From NCBI GenBank assembly GCA_023614405.1, contig CM042689.1:281425533-281489532 (forward strand): 64,000 nucleotides of DNA, read 5' to 3'. The position numbers were made by a program, and so were the translations under genes. Below, piece by piece: positions 1-11,494 of this stretch. Position 1 is the stretch's first letter; the number at the start of each line of letters is the position of its first letter. This DNA comes from Avena insularis. Lineage: Eukaryota > Streptophyta > Magnoliopsida > Poales > Poaceae. Under the pieces are notes generated by a model that saw only the letters and a list, made by a program, of their open reading frames with translations, had not been told where the DNA came from and searched no databases.

Positions 1-59
1 ACACCAAGGAGATTCCTGTCCAGAGATCACGCTCTCGGCCTTTCACACCGAGTCTCCCT

Positions 60-3000
60 TGCAGCAAAGCGACCAACTTCGTGTCGTGATCGGGCAACCA
101 CTGGCTCTTGCCCCACCATCCAAGGCAGGTGCTCCACACCTCATGAGCAAGGACACAACCCATGAGGAGGTGATCAATGGATTCTCCACACTGGTCGCAG
201 AATGGACATGCCGCCGGGTGTTGCAGCCCGCGCCGGCTCAACCTATCAGCGGTCCAGCATCTATTCCTCACAGACAGCCAAAGAGAAACCTTGCAACTGG
301 CAGGGGCTCGAGAGCGCCAGATCTGCAGCGCACCTGCCATCGAAGTCTGACCAGCAAACATGGCCTGGTAGCAAGACTTAGCTGTCTAGCAGCCAGACGG
401 ATCCAAGGTCCACTTGAGGATATCTCGTGTTCCCTCTACCAGGGTGACTCCCTCAAGACGATTCGCGACTTCGAGCAACTCTCGGATAGCCGCAGCATTC
501 AGATCAGGGGGGACATCATGCAACCAGGCTCCGACGAGGCCCTTGCGAACCCTACGAGTTGCGATTGCGGCCACCGGCAACATCGCGAAAAGGTGCGACG
601 CAATGTCTTGGAGTCTTCCACACGGAGCCATCTGTCTGTCCAGAAGAGGGTGTCGGCCCCGTCTTCAAGCACCGAGGTTGTAGCCGCGTCGAAAATCTGC
701 TCGGCAAGAGCTGGTACTCGAATATTGAGATCATGCCAGGGCCTATCCAACTCCACCCGCCGCAACGACAACCATCTTGCCCCGAGTGCAACATTTAGGA
801 GGCGCATGTTGGGGATGCTCAGCCCCCTAGCTCTCTGGGCATGCACACCCTGTCCCATACCACTAGACAATGGCCCCCATGGACGTCCTTTCTTCCCTTC
901 CAGAGGAATCCACGAATGATTTTCTCCATCGCCATGATGGTCTCAATCGTAATATCTAGGGACATCATGGCGAAAACAGGAATAGCGGAGAGCGTGGTCT
1001 TCACGAGCTCTAGCCGCCCTCCTCTGTTGAGCATAGAGGCCTTCCACGATGGCAATCTGGCGGCCACCTGATCCACGAGCGACTGGAGTTGCGTTGCGGA
1101 TGGTTTCTGCAAGGAGAGTCGCAACCCCAGGTAGCGTAGAGGGAACTGTGTGATAGGGCAGCCCAGCTCCCGGAGACCAAGTCCCTATCCACGGTCGAAC
1201 ATCGGATCAGATTTGCTGAGCATTTGTCGAAGTTGGTTCGTAGCCCCGATGCAATCCCAAAGTCCTCGATGATCCTAGAGATCACCTGGAAATCCACAAC
1301 GGGCAGTCTCAGGAAAGTGACCACATCATCTGCGTAGATAGAGGTGCGGTGTTGGAGTCCCGTCGCCGCGAGCCTAGTGAGGAGGCCCAAACTCTCCGCT
1401 TTGACAACCATGAGATGGAACACCTCCATGATCAGGATGAACAACTGAGGGGAGAGGGTCCCCTTGCCGGAGGCCTCGCCTGTTCTCCACCTTAGAGCCT
1501 GGACAGACGTTCATCAGGATGCGCGTGGTGGCCGTAGACAGAAGGGCGCAGATACAAGAGAGCAACCGCTCCCCGAAACCCAGCTTTCTCAGGACCTCCA
1601 AAAGGAAAGCCCAATTCACCATGTCGAACGCCTTGGTGATGTCAAGCTTTAGGAGCACTGCTGGGGTCTTACTGGTGTGAAGCTTGCGAGCCGTCCCTTG
1701 TACCATCATGAAATTGTCATGAAGGCATCTTCCATGCACGAATGCACTCTGGTGAACCCCACCATTTGAGGGAGGACAGGTGCCACTCTGTTCGCTATCA
1801 CTTTGGCCACCCATTTGGCGATCCCGTGGATAAGGCTAATCGGCCTATAGTCCCGAACCTCCTCCGCACCCGGCTTCTTGGGCAAGAGCGTGATAAGGGC
1901 ACCGTTCACCGCTCCAAAACCCCGCAGTCGTGCCTAGAGAGTGAGTTGAAAGTGTCCATAATATCATCCTTGATGATGCTCCAGCAGGTCACGAAGAAAC
2001 GGGCGGAGAACCCATCCGGTCCCGGGCACTTGTCCAATGGCATGCCCCTGATGGCTGCCAGTACCTCCTGCTCCGTGAATTCGCCGTCAATGTGCTGAAG
2101 GTCCCTTGACCGCAACCCTATGAAATCTAGGTCAAGCGAGAAAGGGCGGTCTTCGGACTCTCCCAGCAGGCGTGTGAAGAAGCTATCCACGGCCTCAGCC
2201 TTATCAACATGGTCTGAAACCCGAACATTATTCACGAGCAGGTGACTAATTAAGTTCTTCCGCCGTCGGTGACTCGCATGCGTGTGGAAAAACCGTGTGC
2301 ATGCATCGCCCTCACAGGGCCAAAGGATCCGCGACCTCTCTCATGCCAGCGTCCTCTCTAGGGAGGTGAGTCCCAAGGGTTTTTTCTCCAGCAACCTACG
2401 AAGTCCGCATTCCGCCGGCGAGAGCTGCCTACTTTCCATAGCCACATCGAAACGAAGGATCAACTCAGTAGCCAAGAGGATCTGAGTCTTGACGTTCCCA
2501 ATGAATCTGGTGCTCTAGCTAGACAGCTTCTTGGCCACGACTCTCAGTTTAGCATCAAGCCTCTTGAAGGGATTGGGATCCCAGGGTAGCGAGCTCCACG
2601 CCTCTTGAACAACTTCCATGAAGCCGTCCACATTGGGCCAGAAGGACTGAAACTGAAATCTACGCCCGCGCTGCAGGTCCGGCGCAAGGCAGAGCAACAA
2701 AGGGCAATGATCAGATGGGCCTGAAGACAACGCTGATAGGAAGGAGTCCGGGTAACGAGCCTCCCAATCCAGGTGAATCTACACTGTCACAAAGACCCTG
2801 TCAAGCTTCTCTAAGGTCGGTTGCGCACGCTCGTTCGTCCAGGTGAATCTACACCCATTGAGGTAAAGCTCTTTGAGTTCCAGGAGGGCGAGGGTGCGTC
2901 TGAATCTAGTCACCATGGGGCGGTGAAGAGGGCCCTTGACTCTTGTCCTCCGGATTGGTGATGAGATTGTAGTCACCAGCCATGATCCACGGACCAGCAT

Positions 3001-3420
3001 GAAGGTCCCTAATATCTTGGAGTTCCTGGAGGAAGGCCCTCTTGTCGTCATCGCTTTGGGGCCCATAGACTCTTGTGAACCACCAACTATGATCTGCGCC
3101 TGTCGAGATACGTGTTGTGATTGCGTTATTGTAGTAGTGGGGATGGGTGACAGAGACCAGGCAAGATTGCCAGGCCAGCAGAATCCCCCCATGAGTCCCA
3201 TCCGCTGGCAGGTAGAAAAACTTATCGAAGGAGGGCCCGAGGGTCTCCCTCACCACGCGATCAGAGATGACTGCCATCTTGGTCTCCTGCAAACATACCA
3301 CTGCTGCCCTACAAGGGGATAGAACTCGCGAAAGCGCAAGATGATGAGTCGGGGAATTCAAACCACGCGCATTCCAACTACCAATACAGAAGTCAGGGTC
3401 GTCCATTATTACACAGATTT
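60..3420 (-). pseudogene. LINE ORF2 (endonuclease, reverse transcriptase, zf-RVT), broken
   Basis: Domains in order on the minus strand: the endonuclease starts near 3406 with GSWNARGLNS, then LQETK, AGDYNL, FTWTNERAQPTLEKLDRV and SGPSDHCPLL, the usual L1 EN signatures. The RT follows with CPGPDGFSARFF (near 2030), LPKKPG.EEVRDYRPISLI, KLDITKAFDMVNW and RRGLRQGDPLP. The catalytic box is YADDVV at about 1320-1340, so the aspartates survive. Downstream are PSWKASMLNRGGRLELVK and a Cys-rich zf-RVT segment (CPFCDQCGESIDHLL, about 180-230). The coding moves between frames at about eight places and has internal stops, so no full protein can be made. Family assignment is by motif recognition. Confidence 0.85.
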
Positions 3421-3463
3421 TAGGCGAGGCTAGCCACAGGCGAAACTGGATATGGACCACTAA

Positions 3464-4992
3464 TCAGATAAGGCACTCCACTAGTGCATCATCAAACAAG
3501 GGTAGGGCCTCGGGCGTCCAGCCTAGACGGAGGACCATGTCGATGTGCTGATGCCGAAGAGGTCTCGCGAAAAGATCCAGGTAGGCGTCCAAAGCATCGT
3601 CGCCAATGATCTCGCCCTCCCTAGCAATCCCGAGCCTGGTGATGAGGGTGCCGTCTTTGGCGGATCGGCGTCTTGGCCAAGCGCCCACGGAGCCTCCCAC
3701 CTCCTCTGGCCGCCTAGTGTATTGCCAGGCCCGCTTGGCGACTGGCCTGCTTAGAACGGAGTTGATCGGCATTTTGCATGCCCCTCGAAAAGCAGCCGAG
3801 CCCTGCGCTCCTACTGGTGTCGAAGTGGGAACTACGGCCTTGGGCCCAAGCTACTGATCAGAGCCACCATCCACTGGCGAGAGGTGGACCGAAAACTCCT
3901 CGAGCATGTCAAGAACTGATCTCGAGGACTCCATCTGGTCGGATGCCGCCACCCAGCAAGTGTCGCCGGAGGCGCTCGAGAGCGATGGCAGCAGCCCAGG
4001 TGAGCCCAACTGGCACGTATCTCCTTGGCGAGCGCAGGGGGTCTCATGATCGCGCGTACAGGGTCCAAACTCCACCCGAACTGCCAGGTCCAGACTAGGC
4101 TTGGTCAAAAGCGACAAAAGTGGAGCCACTGCGCCTTCCTCCACCCCCACGTCCGGCTTACCGGCGCTACTGTGGCCATCCACAGTGACGGTGCGTTGTT
4201 GGGGCCACCGTCTGCTCACAGAAACAGTGAGGCTTTCGCCACGCTTTGGGCGCCGATTCTTCCCGCCCAGGCCGTCCTGGTTCCGTACCATCTGCGAAAA
4301 TCGGCCCCTCGCATGCCGCATCTTCCCGCCCAGGTAAAGCCATGGTGGGTCCCGCCACGTACCGTTCGCCGGTCAAACAATCAACCGCGGGTCGCTGATC
4401 TCCTGTTTGCACCACAGCAAGCTTGCCACGTGACCCCTGGTCAAAAAGCTTGGCTCCTGAACGTGCTTCCTGGTCAAAAGATTGCACCACGACGGGGGCA
4501 GGCAACGGACTCGCCCCGCCTTTCCTAGACAAGCCCCTCCACGTGGGTCCCCCCCTCCACGTCGCCATCGTCTTCCTCGTCTTCTCCCTCTACCTCTGGC
4601 CAAGGCGTGACCTCCAACGGTGAGTTAATGGCGACACGGCGACTGCCACTCCAGCCGTCACCGGAGGTTCGCCGCCGTTGAGACCTGTCCACGCGTGCAT
4701 CGGCAGGCCTGCTGGGGCCGCCATCGTGGCCAGCACCGCTACCGTAGCCGCTGCCACCGCCGCGCCCGTGCCCCTCGTCGCGGTAGTCGCCGCGATCCTC
4801 GCCGGAGCCACCCCCGTCAACTCCATCTCCAGGGCGCGGGTCGTGGGCGTCATCCGCCATACTCTTGGTGCGCACCAGCCTGATCTGTATCACGTAGCAT
4901 AGCATGTGCTTCTCCAGAGGGATGAGGGCGTCGCCGAGGAGGATCAGCCCCTCGTCCTCCTCCATCAGATCATCGGGCTCTTCGATCAACAA
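3464..4992 (-). pseudogene. LINE ORF1 (gag-like) region, degenerate
   Basis: Upstream of ORF2 on the minus strand. An open stretch at 4992-4525 begins MLIEEPDDLMEEDEGL and then becomes rich in Gly, Asp and Arg (GGGSGEDRGDYRDEGHGRGG), a low-complexity composition common in RNA-binding ORF1 proteins. A second open stretch at 3772-3464 ends 4 bases before the long open frame that carries the endonuclease. Between them the frame is interrupted. I did not identify a zinc knuckle or a DUF4283 domain with certainty, so the call rests mainly on position and composition. Confidence 0.45.
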
Positions 4993-5035
4993 AGCCTTCT
5001 CCTGGGGCAGACGGTTGATTGAAAGGCCATAGCCC

Positions 5036-5053
5036 AGCTTTATATATAAAGCT
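5036..5053. repeat. 18-bp perfect palindrome
   Basis: AGCTTTATATATAAAGCT is its own reverse complement. It sits at the presumed 5' edge of the LINE. The role is unknown; it may belong to the LINE leader or to the target DNA. Confidence 0.6.
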
Positions 5054-5280
5054 AAACCTTCACTTCAATTGAGAATTGAGTATTGACTAATGCCTAGTTG
5101 CCTAGTGAAGTATATGGTTTACAATTGCAATTCTTCGTGCTCTGCTTTAGTTTGGCCCGCCCAAGATTTTCTTTGAAGCTCTGCCATTAGGGTTGGGTGC
5201 TACCTTTCCAAACCAAAGGGCAATCCGATATAGTCAAAATTCTGAAAGGTGTTTTTTCTTTATGGTAGCTTGATTCAAGA

Positions 5281-5431
5281 TTGATTCCTAAGGGTAGGGA
5301 AAATACTAGGAGGGGCGGAGGGCGACCAAAGTCATGGGAGGAAGCGGTAAAAAGGGACTTGAGGAACTTGAATGTACCTAGAGATTTGGCTCTTATAGGA
5401 CTGCATGGAAATCAGCAATCCACCCTAATCT
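5281..5431 (+). pseudogene. C-terminal tail of a second LINE ORF2, opposite strand
   Basis: The + strand reads RGGGRPKSWEEAVKRDLRNL..PRDLAL, then after a one-base frame change WKSAIH. This matches the basic tail (RGRPKLTWEESVKRDLK...LALDRSAWKxAIHVPEP) at the C-terminus of many grass LINE-type polyproteins. Only about 50 residues remain, followed by a T-rich 3' region. It is in the opposite orientation to the LINE at 1-5033 and is therefore a separate, older insertion. Confidence 0.7.
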
Positions 5432-5953
5432 TAGTGTACTCATACTTTGTTTTACTCTTTCTCTTTTTGGTTTCCATACATTTTTGTTGGGTTTCATATG
5501 TAGTCTACATGCACTTGCTTGGGACAAAAGGCTATGATGTTGTGGTTGTTGGTCGCTCGGCTCAGGATGCTTTACTCGGCCAATGAGTCGAGTCGACACA
5601 TCGAGTCGACCTCCAAGTTGCGACTAGTCGAGTTACTTATAATCCTTGCATAGATGTCATCGTGCAGTTGTCATTCCACTCATGTGCCTGTGACATTGCT
5701 GGCATTTCAGGATGAAGATTTCTCATCCTGGAAAATTATATATATGAAACCCAGCAGTAGTAACAGATTAGTGCTGGTAGTACTATAGCTTCCTGGTGGA
5801 CCCATGCATGCTAGGATCCGTATCATGGGCTCTCTCTCTCTCATACTTATATCTTTATGGGATGATTCTGCTCAGGCTTGTGCTATTTTGTATTTATATT
5901 GGCACCAAATATGTAATTTCTATTTGTTGTTGAATCACTTTATTTTTATTTAG
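5432..5953. other. Non-coding stretch before the first visible TTC27 exon
   Basis: AT-rich sequence with a short CT microsatellite near 5830-5845 and no exon I can support. It ends in a pyrimidine-rich acceptor (ATTTAG at 5948-5953), so it is read as intron of the TTC27 homologue. Confidence 0.5.
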
Positions 5954-8900
5954 GTGTTCACTTGGTGATGCTACAAATAACGCCGATCATTATAAGAAAG
6001 CATTGGAAGTCTCCAATAACAGATCTGCTTGAGCTCTGGTATTCATCTCTTTTGTTTTGCTCACTTGCCTCTTTTTTGTGTTACTAGTGTATAATTTAAT
6101 GGGAAGTGGTCTTACGTTCTCTTCTTTTGGTGTAGCGTTCTCTGGCTCAGAGGCATAACAAGAATGACTTTTACACATCCAAAATTCTTTGGTAAAAGAA
6201 TACGTTTAAGCAACATGTATGTTTGCAGTTGTTACTTGCTTGAAAATCACTTGCCTTGGAACTTTGCGCAGGGAATCTGCATTGGCATTGAATTCGCTGT
6301 ATCCAGATGGCTGGTTTGCCTATGGTACAACTGCATGGAAGGTAACTTTTTTGAAACCATTTTGTTTGCATTGGAAATTTCTTGAGACGGGACAACAGGA
6401 GGATATATGGCCTTTTACAAAGGGATTTGGATGTCTGCTTACTTCCTATGTATGGATATATTCTGCTGAGCGATATGGATATGTGATTATTCATTAAGTC
6501 ACCAGAAGAATGTGTTCTACTATCTGTGATTTTTCTGTTGGGAGTATAGGTAGTACTATGCAATTTCTTACTTTGAATTAGGTGCCCATGCCCCCAGTGT
6601 GATCTAAATTATTTTCTTATTGCCATGACACATGTTCTGGTATTTCTACCCTTGCGCAATCATCTTTCCTTTGCCAGTGGCATCAACTGGGACATGCATC
6701 ATGAGATAATTTTATTTTGCACTTATCTTGCTACCATTACCGAGAGAGTTATCATAATCCTCCATAATGCCAAACGGAGATTTCTTGCAGAGTTAGTCAA
6801 TGCAGTTCCTACAACCAACCTGTTTTAACGTTCTCACCATTTATCCTTCCGCCTGGTCGCGAACTTCGTCCACTGAAAATTGTGGGCATGTCACCATGTG
6901 TGCATTTTTCATAGTTCCTTTGGCTGCTCATATCATGATAGATGAACATTGTTTATATTAATTTTTGAAAAAACGACTTGAACAGACATTAGCTGTCTTG
7001 TTTTGTTCATACAGGATAAAGATCTTGAGAAGGCTTTGGATGCTTTTAGTCGTGCTGTGCAGTTAGATCCTGAAAATGGAGAAGCATGGAACAATATAGC
7101 CTGCCTGTATGCTCACCCTTCTATATTTATTCCTCCATTACTATGTTGTAGCTGTGATGGCTTCAGGTGTCCTGTTTTGTATTCATTCTTGTAGTTGCAC
7201 TGTTGATATTTCTTTATTTCAACTGGACACTTCAATTCACCAGGTCAAACTAGCACCGGAGCATTTTTGTTTTTGGTTTTGACATGTTCACCTTGTTGGA
7301 TAGTGCTATGTTGTATCTTGGTCTAAGAATAACCAGCTTTCATAAAGAATGGTTTTCTGTACTTGTTTGCCCAAGAATTTTTCGTGATATTTTGTTTATT
7401 ATGAAAGCTACACCATTTTGATTTTTGTGACATAAAATTGCTGGAAATTCTTCCTGTCGTACACTGGTACGTGGCTAGATGGTTTATGTGTGTGCTGCAA
7501 AGGCTGCAGTCCTTGTATTTCATAGTGGTTTATTTAGGATACAACGTTTTTTTTTTGAGGGAAGATACAAGGTCGTTATGATGGATTGGACCTGACAACC
7601 CACTAGTGCTTTCCAAGATGACCAAATAAAGTTTCCTACTGCTACCATAGCTTAGTTCCTAAGGCTTACATATTGATTAATGCTACTAATGACAATACAT
7701 AACCTACTAGATTAAATCCTAAGCCAGGATTATTCTCACAAGATTCTCTTATGATTTATCTAATATAGTCAATTTTCCAGGCACATGATTAGAGGGAAGA
7801 GTCAGGCGTCAGTCCAGTCATTCAGGGAAGCTGTTAAGTTCAAGTGTGTATCACCTCCTACTCCATAAGTTTATTAACTAAATTGTTTCTTATTAAAATG
7901 AAATCATTTATAGGAGGAATAGTTGGGAACTTTGGGAAAATTACAGTAAGGTTGCGTTGGACACAGGCAATATTCAACTGGTAAGGAATACACTGATGTC
8001 AAGACTTCTAGATTTCTCAGTTGAAACTACTGCATTTATACTTTTCAGCTGATCACACACATCAGCACAATTCCCTTTACGGAATCTGATCCTGACTTTA
8101 TACTCGTTAATTATCTTTTGGTTTTGTTGAAGGGAATAGAGCACACAAGAACCCTTCTGTTAGTATAATAAATCTAAATATAGTTACATAGTCAGAGATA
8201 AGAAAAGAAACTACTCTAACCACTGGTTGAGGTCAGAACTGACTTGCTGCAATGCTCTTCCCATGGCCTTTGGTAACTTGGCTTGTATCATACTTACAGA
8301 TATGCAATGGTTTGTTTGTTTCTTTACTTATTTAGTGTAATGCCATTTGTAAACTTTGGTACTCAATGGTTTAATAATAGAGCGCCATATTATACCAAGT
8401 TTGTTATTTTCATGAAGCAGATAGCTTTTCTCCATGTCTCCCTGTAGGGTGGACATGTTCTTTCATTTGAATATCTGAGTATCTCAGGCCTATACGCCAG
8501 CTATAATGTGTTGTAGAATGACATAAAATAATGCATAGTATCCTGTGCAGACACTCGAAGCTGTCAAAATGGTATTAAATTTGTCCAACAACAAGCGCTT
8601 CAATGTTGATTTATTGGACAGGGTGATGACCACCCTCGAAGAACAAGCTACACATCTGAAGGATACTCAAGAAGATGAATCCATAGGCACAACTTCAGAT
8701 TATGCCAATAAAGAGACCAGGCGATCGAGTCATTTATTAGATATAATTGGTGATATCCTTCAGCAGGTTCATAAGCTATTAGTTGGCTTTCATCTTTATT
8801 CCTGCATTGTTCTGCAGTTTATCTGATTGGTTGTGTTTCTAGATTGTAGAAACTGGGGCTAGCGTTCCGGACATATGGGGATTATATGCTAGATGCCATA

Positions 8901-9358
8901 AGAACAAGGGCAACCTCAAGAAATGTTCTAAAGCTTTGCTCAGTCAAGTTCAATATCTCCAGGTTCATAAACTTAGTCCACACTGAATGACTTGACTCTT
9001 TTATCTCTTTCTTTTTGGTTGCTATATGTCTTAATGTTTTAATTATGGTACATAGTACTTCATTCCAGTAGTCTGCTTAGCCAACTGGAGATAGGGCAGG
9101 GCACACGCTGGTCAAATTGCATGTTTGAACATAAATATATTGAACAACACAAGTTCGACAAATAAGTCGAGCACATTCAAATGGGTGTAACATGAAGCCT
9201 ATTATCGCAGACATAGCAGATTCTCCAAGTCGAGCACTCAGCATACATGTTCCTCTGCATACAGTTCATCATATCTAGCAATTCAAATCATGTATCTGGC
9301 TATCTGCATCTGCAAGACTGGTGTTAGCGCTGGTCAGAACATTAGACATCAGCGTATG

Positions 9359-9441
9359 CAGCTGTTCATGAGCCGTCATTGTCTCCAGCTGTTCATGTGC
9401 CGTCATTGTCTCCATTGTCTGCAGCTGTTCATGTGCCATCA
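9359..9441. repeat. Short imperfect tandem repeat in an intron
   Basis: Three copies of a unit beginning GCTGTTCATG(A/T)GCC(G/A)TCAT with CATTGTCTCCA spacers, unit about 27-35 bp. It lies in the long TTC27 intron, upstream of the 170-bp duplication. Confidence 0.7.
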
Positions 9442-9545
9442 TATTGTGGCATCCTGCTTAACTCATTGTCTCCAGTGAGGAGAATACGAGACGAGCATAC
9501 ACGTGACAATGTATGGTGTCAAAAGAAGTTGTCCATTTTCTTTTA

Positions 9546-9884
9546 GGGCCCTTCAAATTGATCTTATTTCTGTGGGTCATTGCAAAGGTTAGAAATAGGA
9601 TTTGTTAGCAAACGAATTTGACGAATACCAAAGTGACAACTTGGCAACTTGGCCCTCTGACAGAAAAATAAAAAAGAAATGCAACAAAAAAGAAAGTTTT
9701 TGGACACGGGTTTCGGGCCCCTTCAAATTGATCTTATTTCTGCGGGTCATTGCAAAGGTTAGAAATAGGATTTGTTAGCAAACGAATTTGACGAATACCA
9801 AAGTGACAACTTGGCAACTTGGCCCTCTGACAGAAAAATAAAAAAGAAATGCAACAAAAAAGAAAGTTTTTGGACACGGGTTTC
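9546..9884. repeat. Near-perfect tandem duplication of about 170 bp
   Basis: Copy 1 is 9546-9714 and copy 2 is 9715-9884. By eye they differ by one extra C and one T/C substitution, so the duplication is recent. The unit contains an A-rich run and no ORF. It sits just upstream of the copia element in the same intron. Confidence 0.9.
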
Positions 9885-10271
9885 AGAGTTGCTCTGCTGG
9901 CTATGGCATGTGGTCTTAAACCCTGTCTCTCTGACGCTGGAGTAGTCTTTTCTGAATTTCCATAAGTGTCACGTCTGACACCGTTAGTTTAGGATAGGAT
10001 TTATTCAGAGTTTCTTGTTGCTATTTTTCAGCACACGTTGGAGGTCGCATTTTGTGCGCCTCCGACTCAGTAGTAGATCGCTCGCACGTCGCTCGGATCA
10101 TGGGATGGCATGGTGAGTAGTGGAGCACGATGTCAGGGCACGTTTGTATTCTCTCAATCTATAAATGGATAATAGAAAAGCTGCAGACAGTGCGCAGCAC
10201 AAAAAACACCTGAGTTCATCTTCCTCTTGATTCACTCGATTTAGAGCTAACTTGATTTTTAGGGCGACAAT

Positions 10272-10284
10272 TGGCATCAGAGCC
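10272..10284 (+). other. Copia primer binding site
   Basis: TGGCATCAGAGCC, one base from the standard plant copia site TGGTATCAGAGC (initiator Met tRNA). It lies directly after the presumed LTR end and directly before the gag ATG at 10285. Confidence 0.8.
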
Positions 10285-11490
10285 ATGGCGGGCAGAGGTG
10301 GCCACATCGCTTTGGCTTTGCGTCCGTCTAGGACTACAGCCCCACTGCCGCGACAACGTTCGCCGAGTCGCTGGCGGAGCAGGGTGTGACACGGCGGCGG
10401 CGGCGAGATCGTTGTGCAGCAGGTGCTGCGCGAGCCCGGCAGCGGCGGCACCAACCTCCTTTCGGATGCTACGTGGACCAACTACACCAACTAGGCTATG
10501 GTGATGGAGGTCAACCTCCAAGCGGCTTCGCTCTGGTACGCGATCGAGGACGATGGCGTCCCACGCCGCGAAGACAAGCTGGCCTGGCTGCCCTCCTCCG
10601 CTCCATGCCTGCAGAGATGCACTGCATGCTTGTGGGGAAGGGCAGCTCCAAGGGAGCATGGGAGGCGATCAGGCTCCACTACCAGGGCAACAACCGGGTG
10701 CGTGACTCGCGTGTGCGGTGACTGTGTACAGAGTTTGAGACTGTCTCCTTCAAGGACGGTGAGAAGATCCCCGATTTTGCCATGCGTCTCTCTCCAACGT
10801 CGCTGCCGCCCTCCGTTCCCTTGGGGATGAAAAGGTCGTGAGAAAATTCCTTTCTGTTGTTCCAACACGTTTAGTGCAGATCGCCTTTTCAATTGAGACT
10901 CTGCTCGATCCGTTCGTGCTCACGCTCGAGGAAGTCACGGGCCACCTCCGTGCCGTGGAAGAGTGCTTGGACAGCGATAAAGGCATCGGCGGCGGGCAGC
11001 TGCTCCTCACAGAACAGCAGTGGGAGGCCAGGAAGCGCCAGCCCCGTGGAGGTGCCACAGGTGGTAGCTTGAGCGGCAAAGGGCACGCCCGTGACAACGC
11101 TCGCGCCAACGACAACCGCAAGGGTGCGCCTGGAGCGCAACCTACCCCTCGTGCCCAGAACGCCTACGGCGACAGAGAGAAGTGCCGCTAACGTGGCAAG
11201 AAAGGGCACTAGGAGCGCGAGTGCCGCAAAAAGCAGCACCACAAAGCGGCGGCGGTGGTCGCAAACCTCGTGGAAGCTGAAGAGGAGGACGACGGGCCAG
11301 GCCTGATGATGGCCATCGCCGAGGAGGTGTACGAGCGCGCCGAGCCCTACGTCACCAACTCCATGCCCAAGCCAACTCCGGTCGCCGAACCGGAAACTGC
11401 CATGTGCAACAACGGCTAGATCTACCTCAACGAGCAGAGCGCCACCGTCACGCCTGCTCTTGGCAGCAAGCACGAATTCGAAGCCTGGTT
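10285..11490 (+). pseudogene. Copia gag, broken
   Basis: The + strand shows pieces typical of copia gag in several frames: NLQAASLWYAIEDDG near 10510, KGAWEAIRLHYQGNNRVRDSR near 10645, FETVSFKDGEKIPDFAMRLS near 10735, and LSVVPTRLVQIAFSIETLLD near 10850-10910. The zinc knuckle region (near 11180-11235) is damaged by two in-frame stops, REKCR*RGKKGH*ERECRKK. Frameshifts and stops exclude a product. Confidence 0.75.
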
Positions 11491-11494
11491 CCTT

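Larger units (their letters stand above)
1..5033 (-). mobile_element. L1-type LINE retrotransposon, 3' end cut by the window edge
   Basis: A non-LTR retrotransposon read on the minus strand. Going leftwards it shows a gag-like ORF1 region (about 4992-3464), an apurinic endonuclease domain (3406-2500), a reverse transcriptase (2235-1010) and a zf-RVT tail (about 450-60). The poly(A) end lies before position 1. The right boundary is approximate; it is set where ORF1-like coding gives way to AT-rich DNA next to a palindrome. All reading frames are broken many times, so the copy is dead. It lies upstream of the TTC27 exons and runs against them, which is why no 5' exons of that gene are seen here. 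Confidence 0.85.

Noticed and set aside
59..919. Long + strand open frame (286 codons)
   Set aside because: It is the complement of the LINE RT/zf-RVT coding on the minus strand; no own domain and no plant gene context.
10272..10284. tRNA-related sequence
   Set aside because: It is only the 13-base primer site complementary to tRNA; no tRNA gene structure is present.
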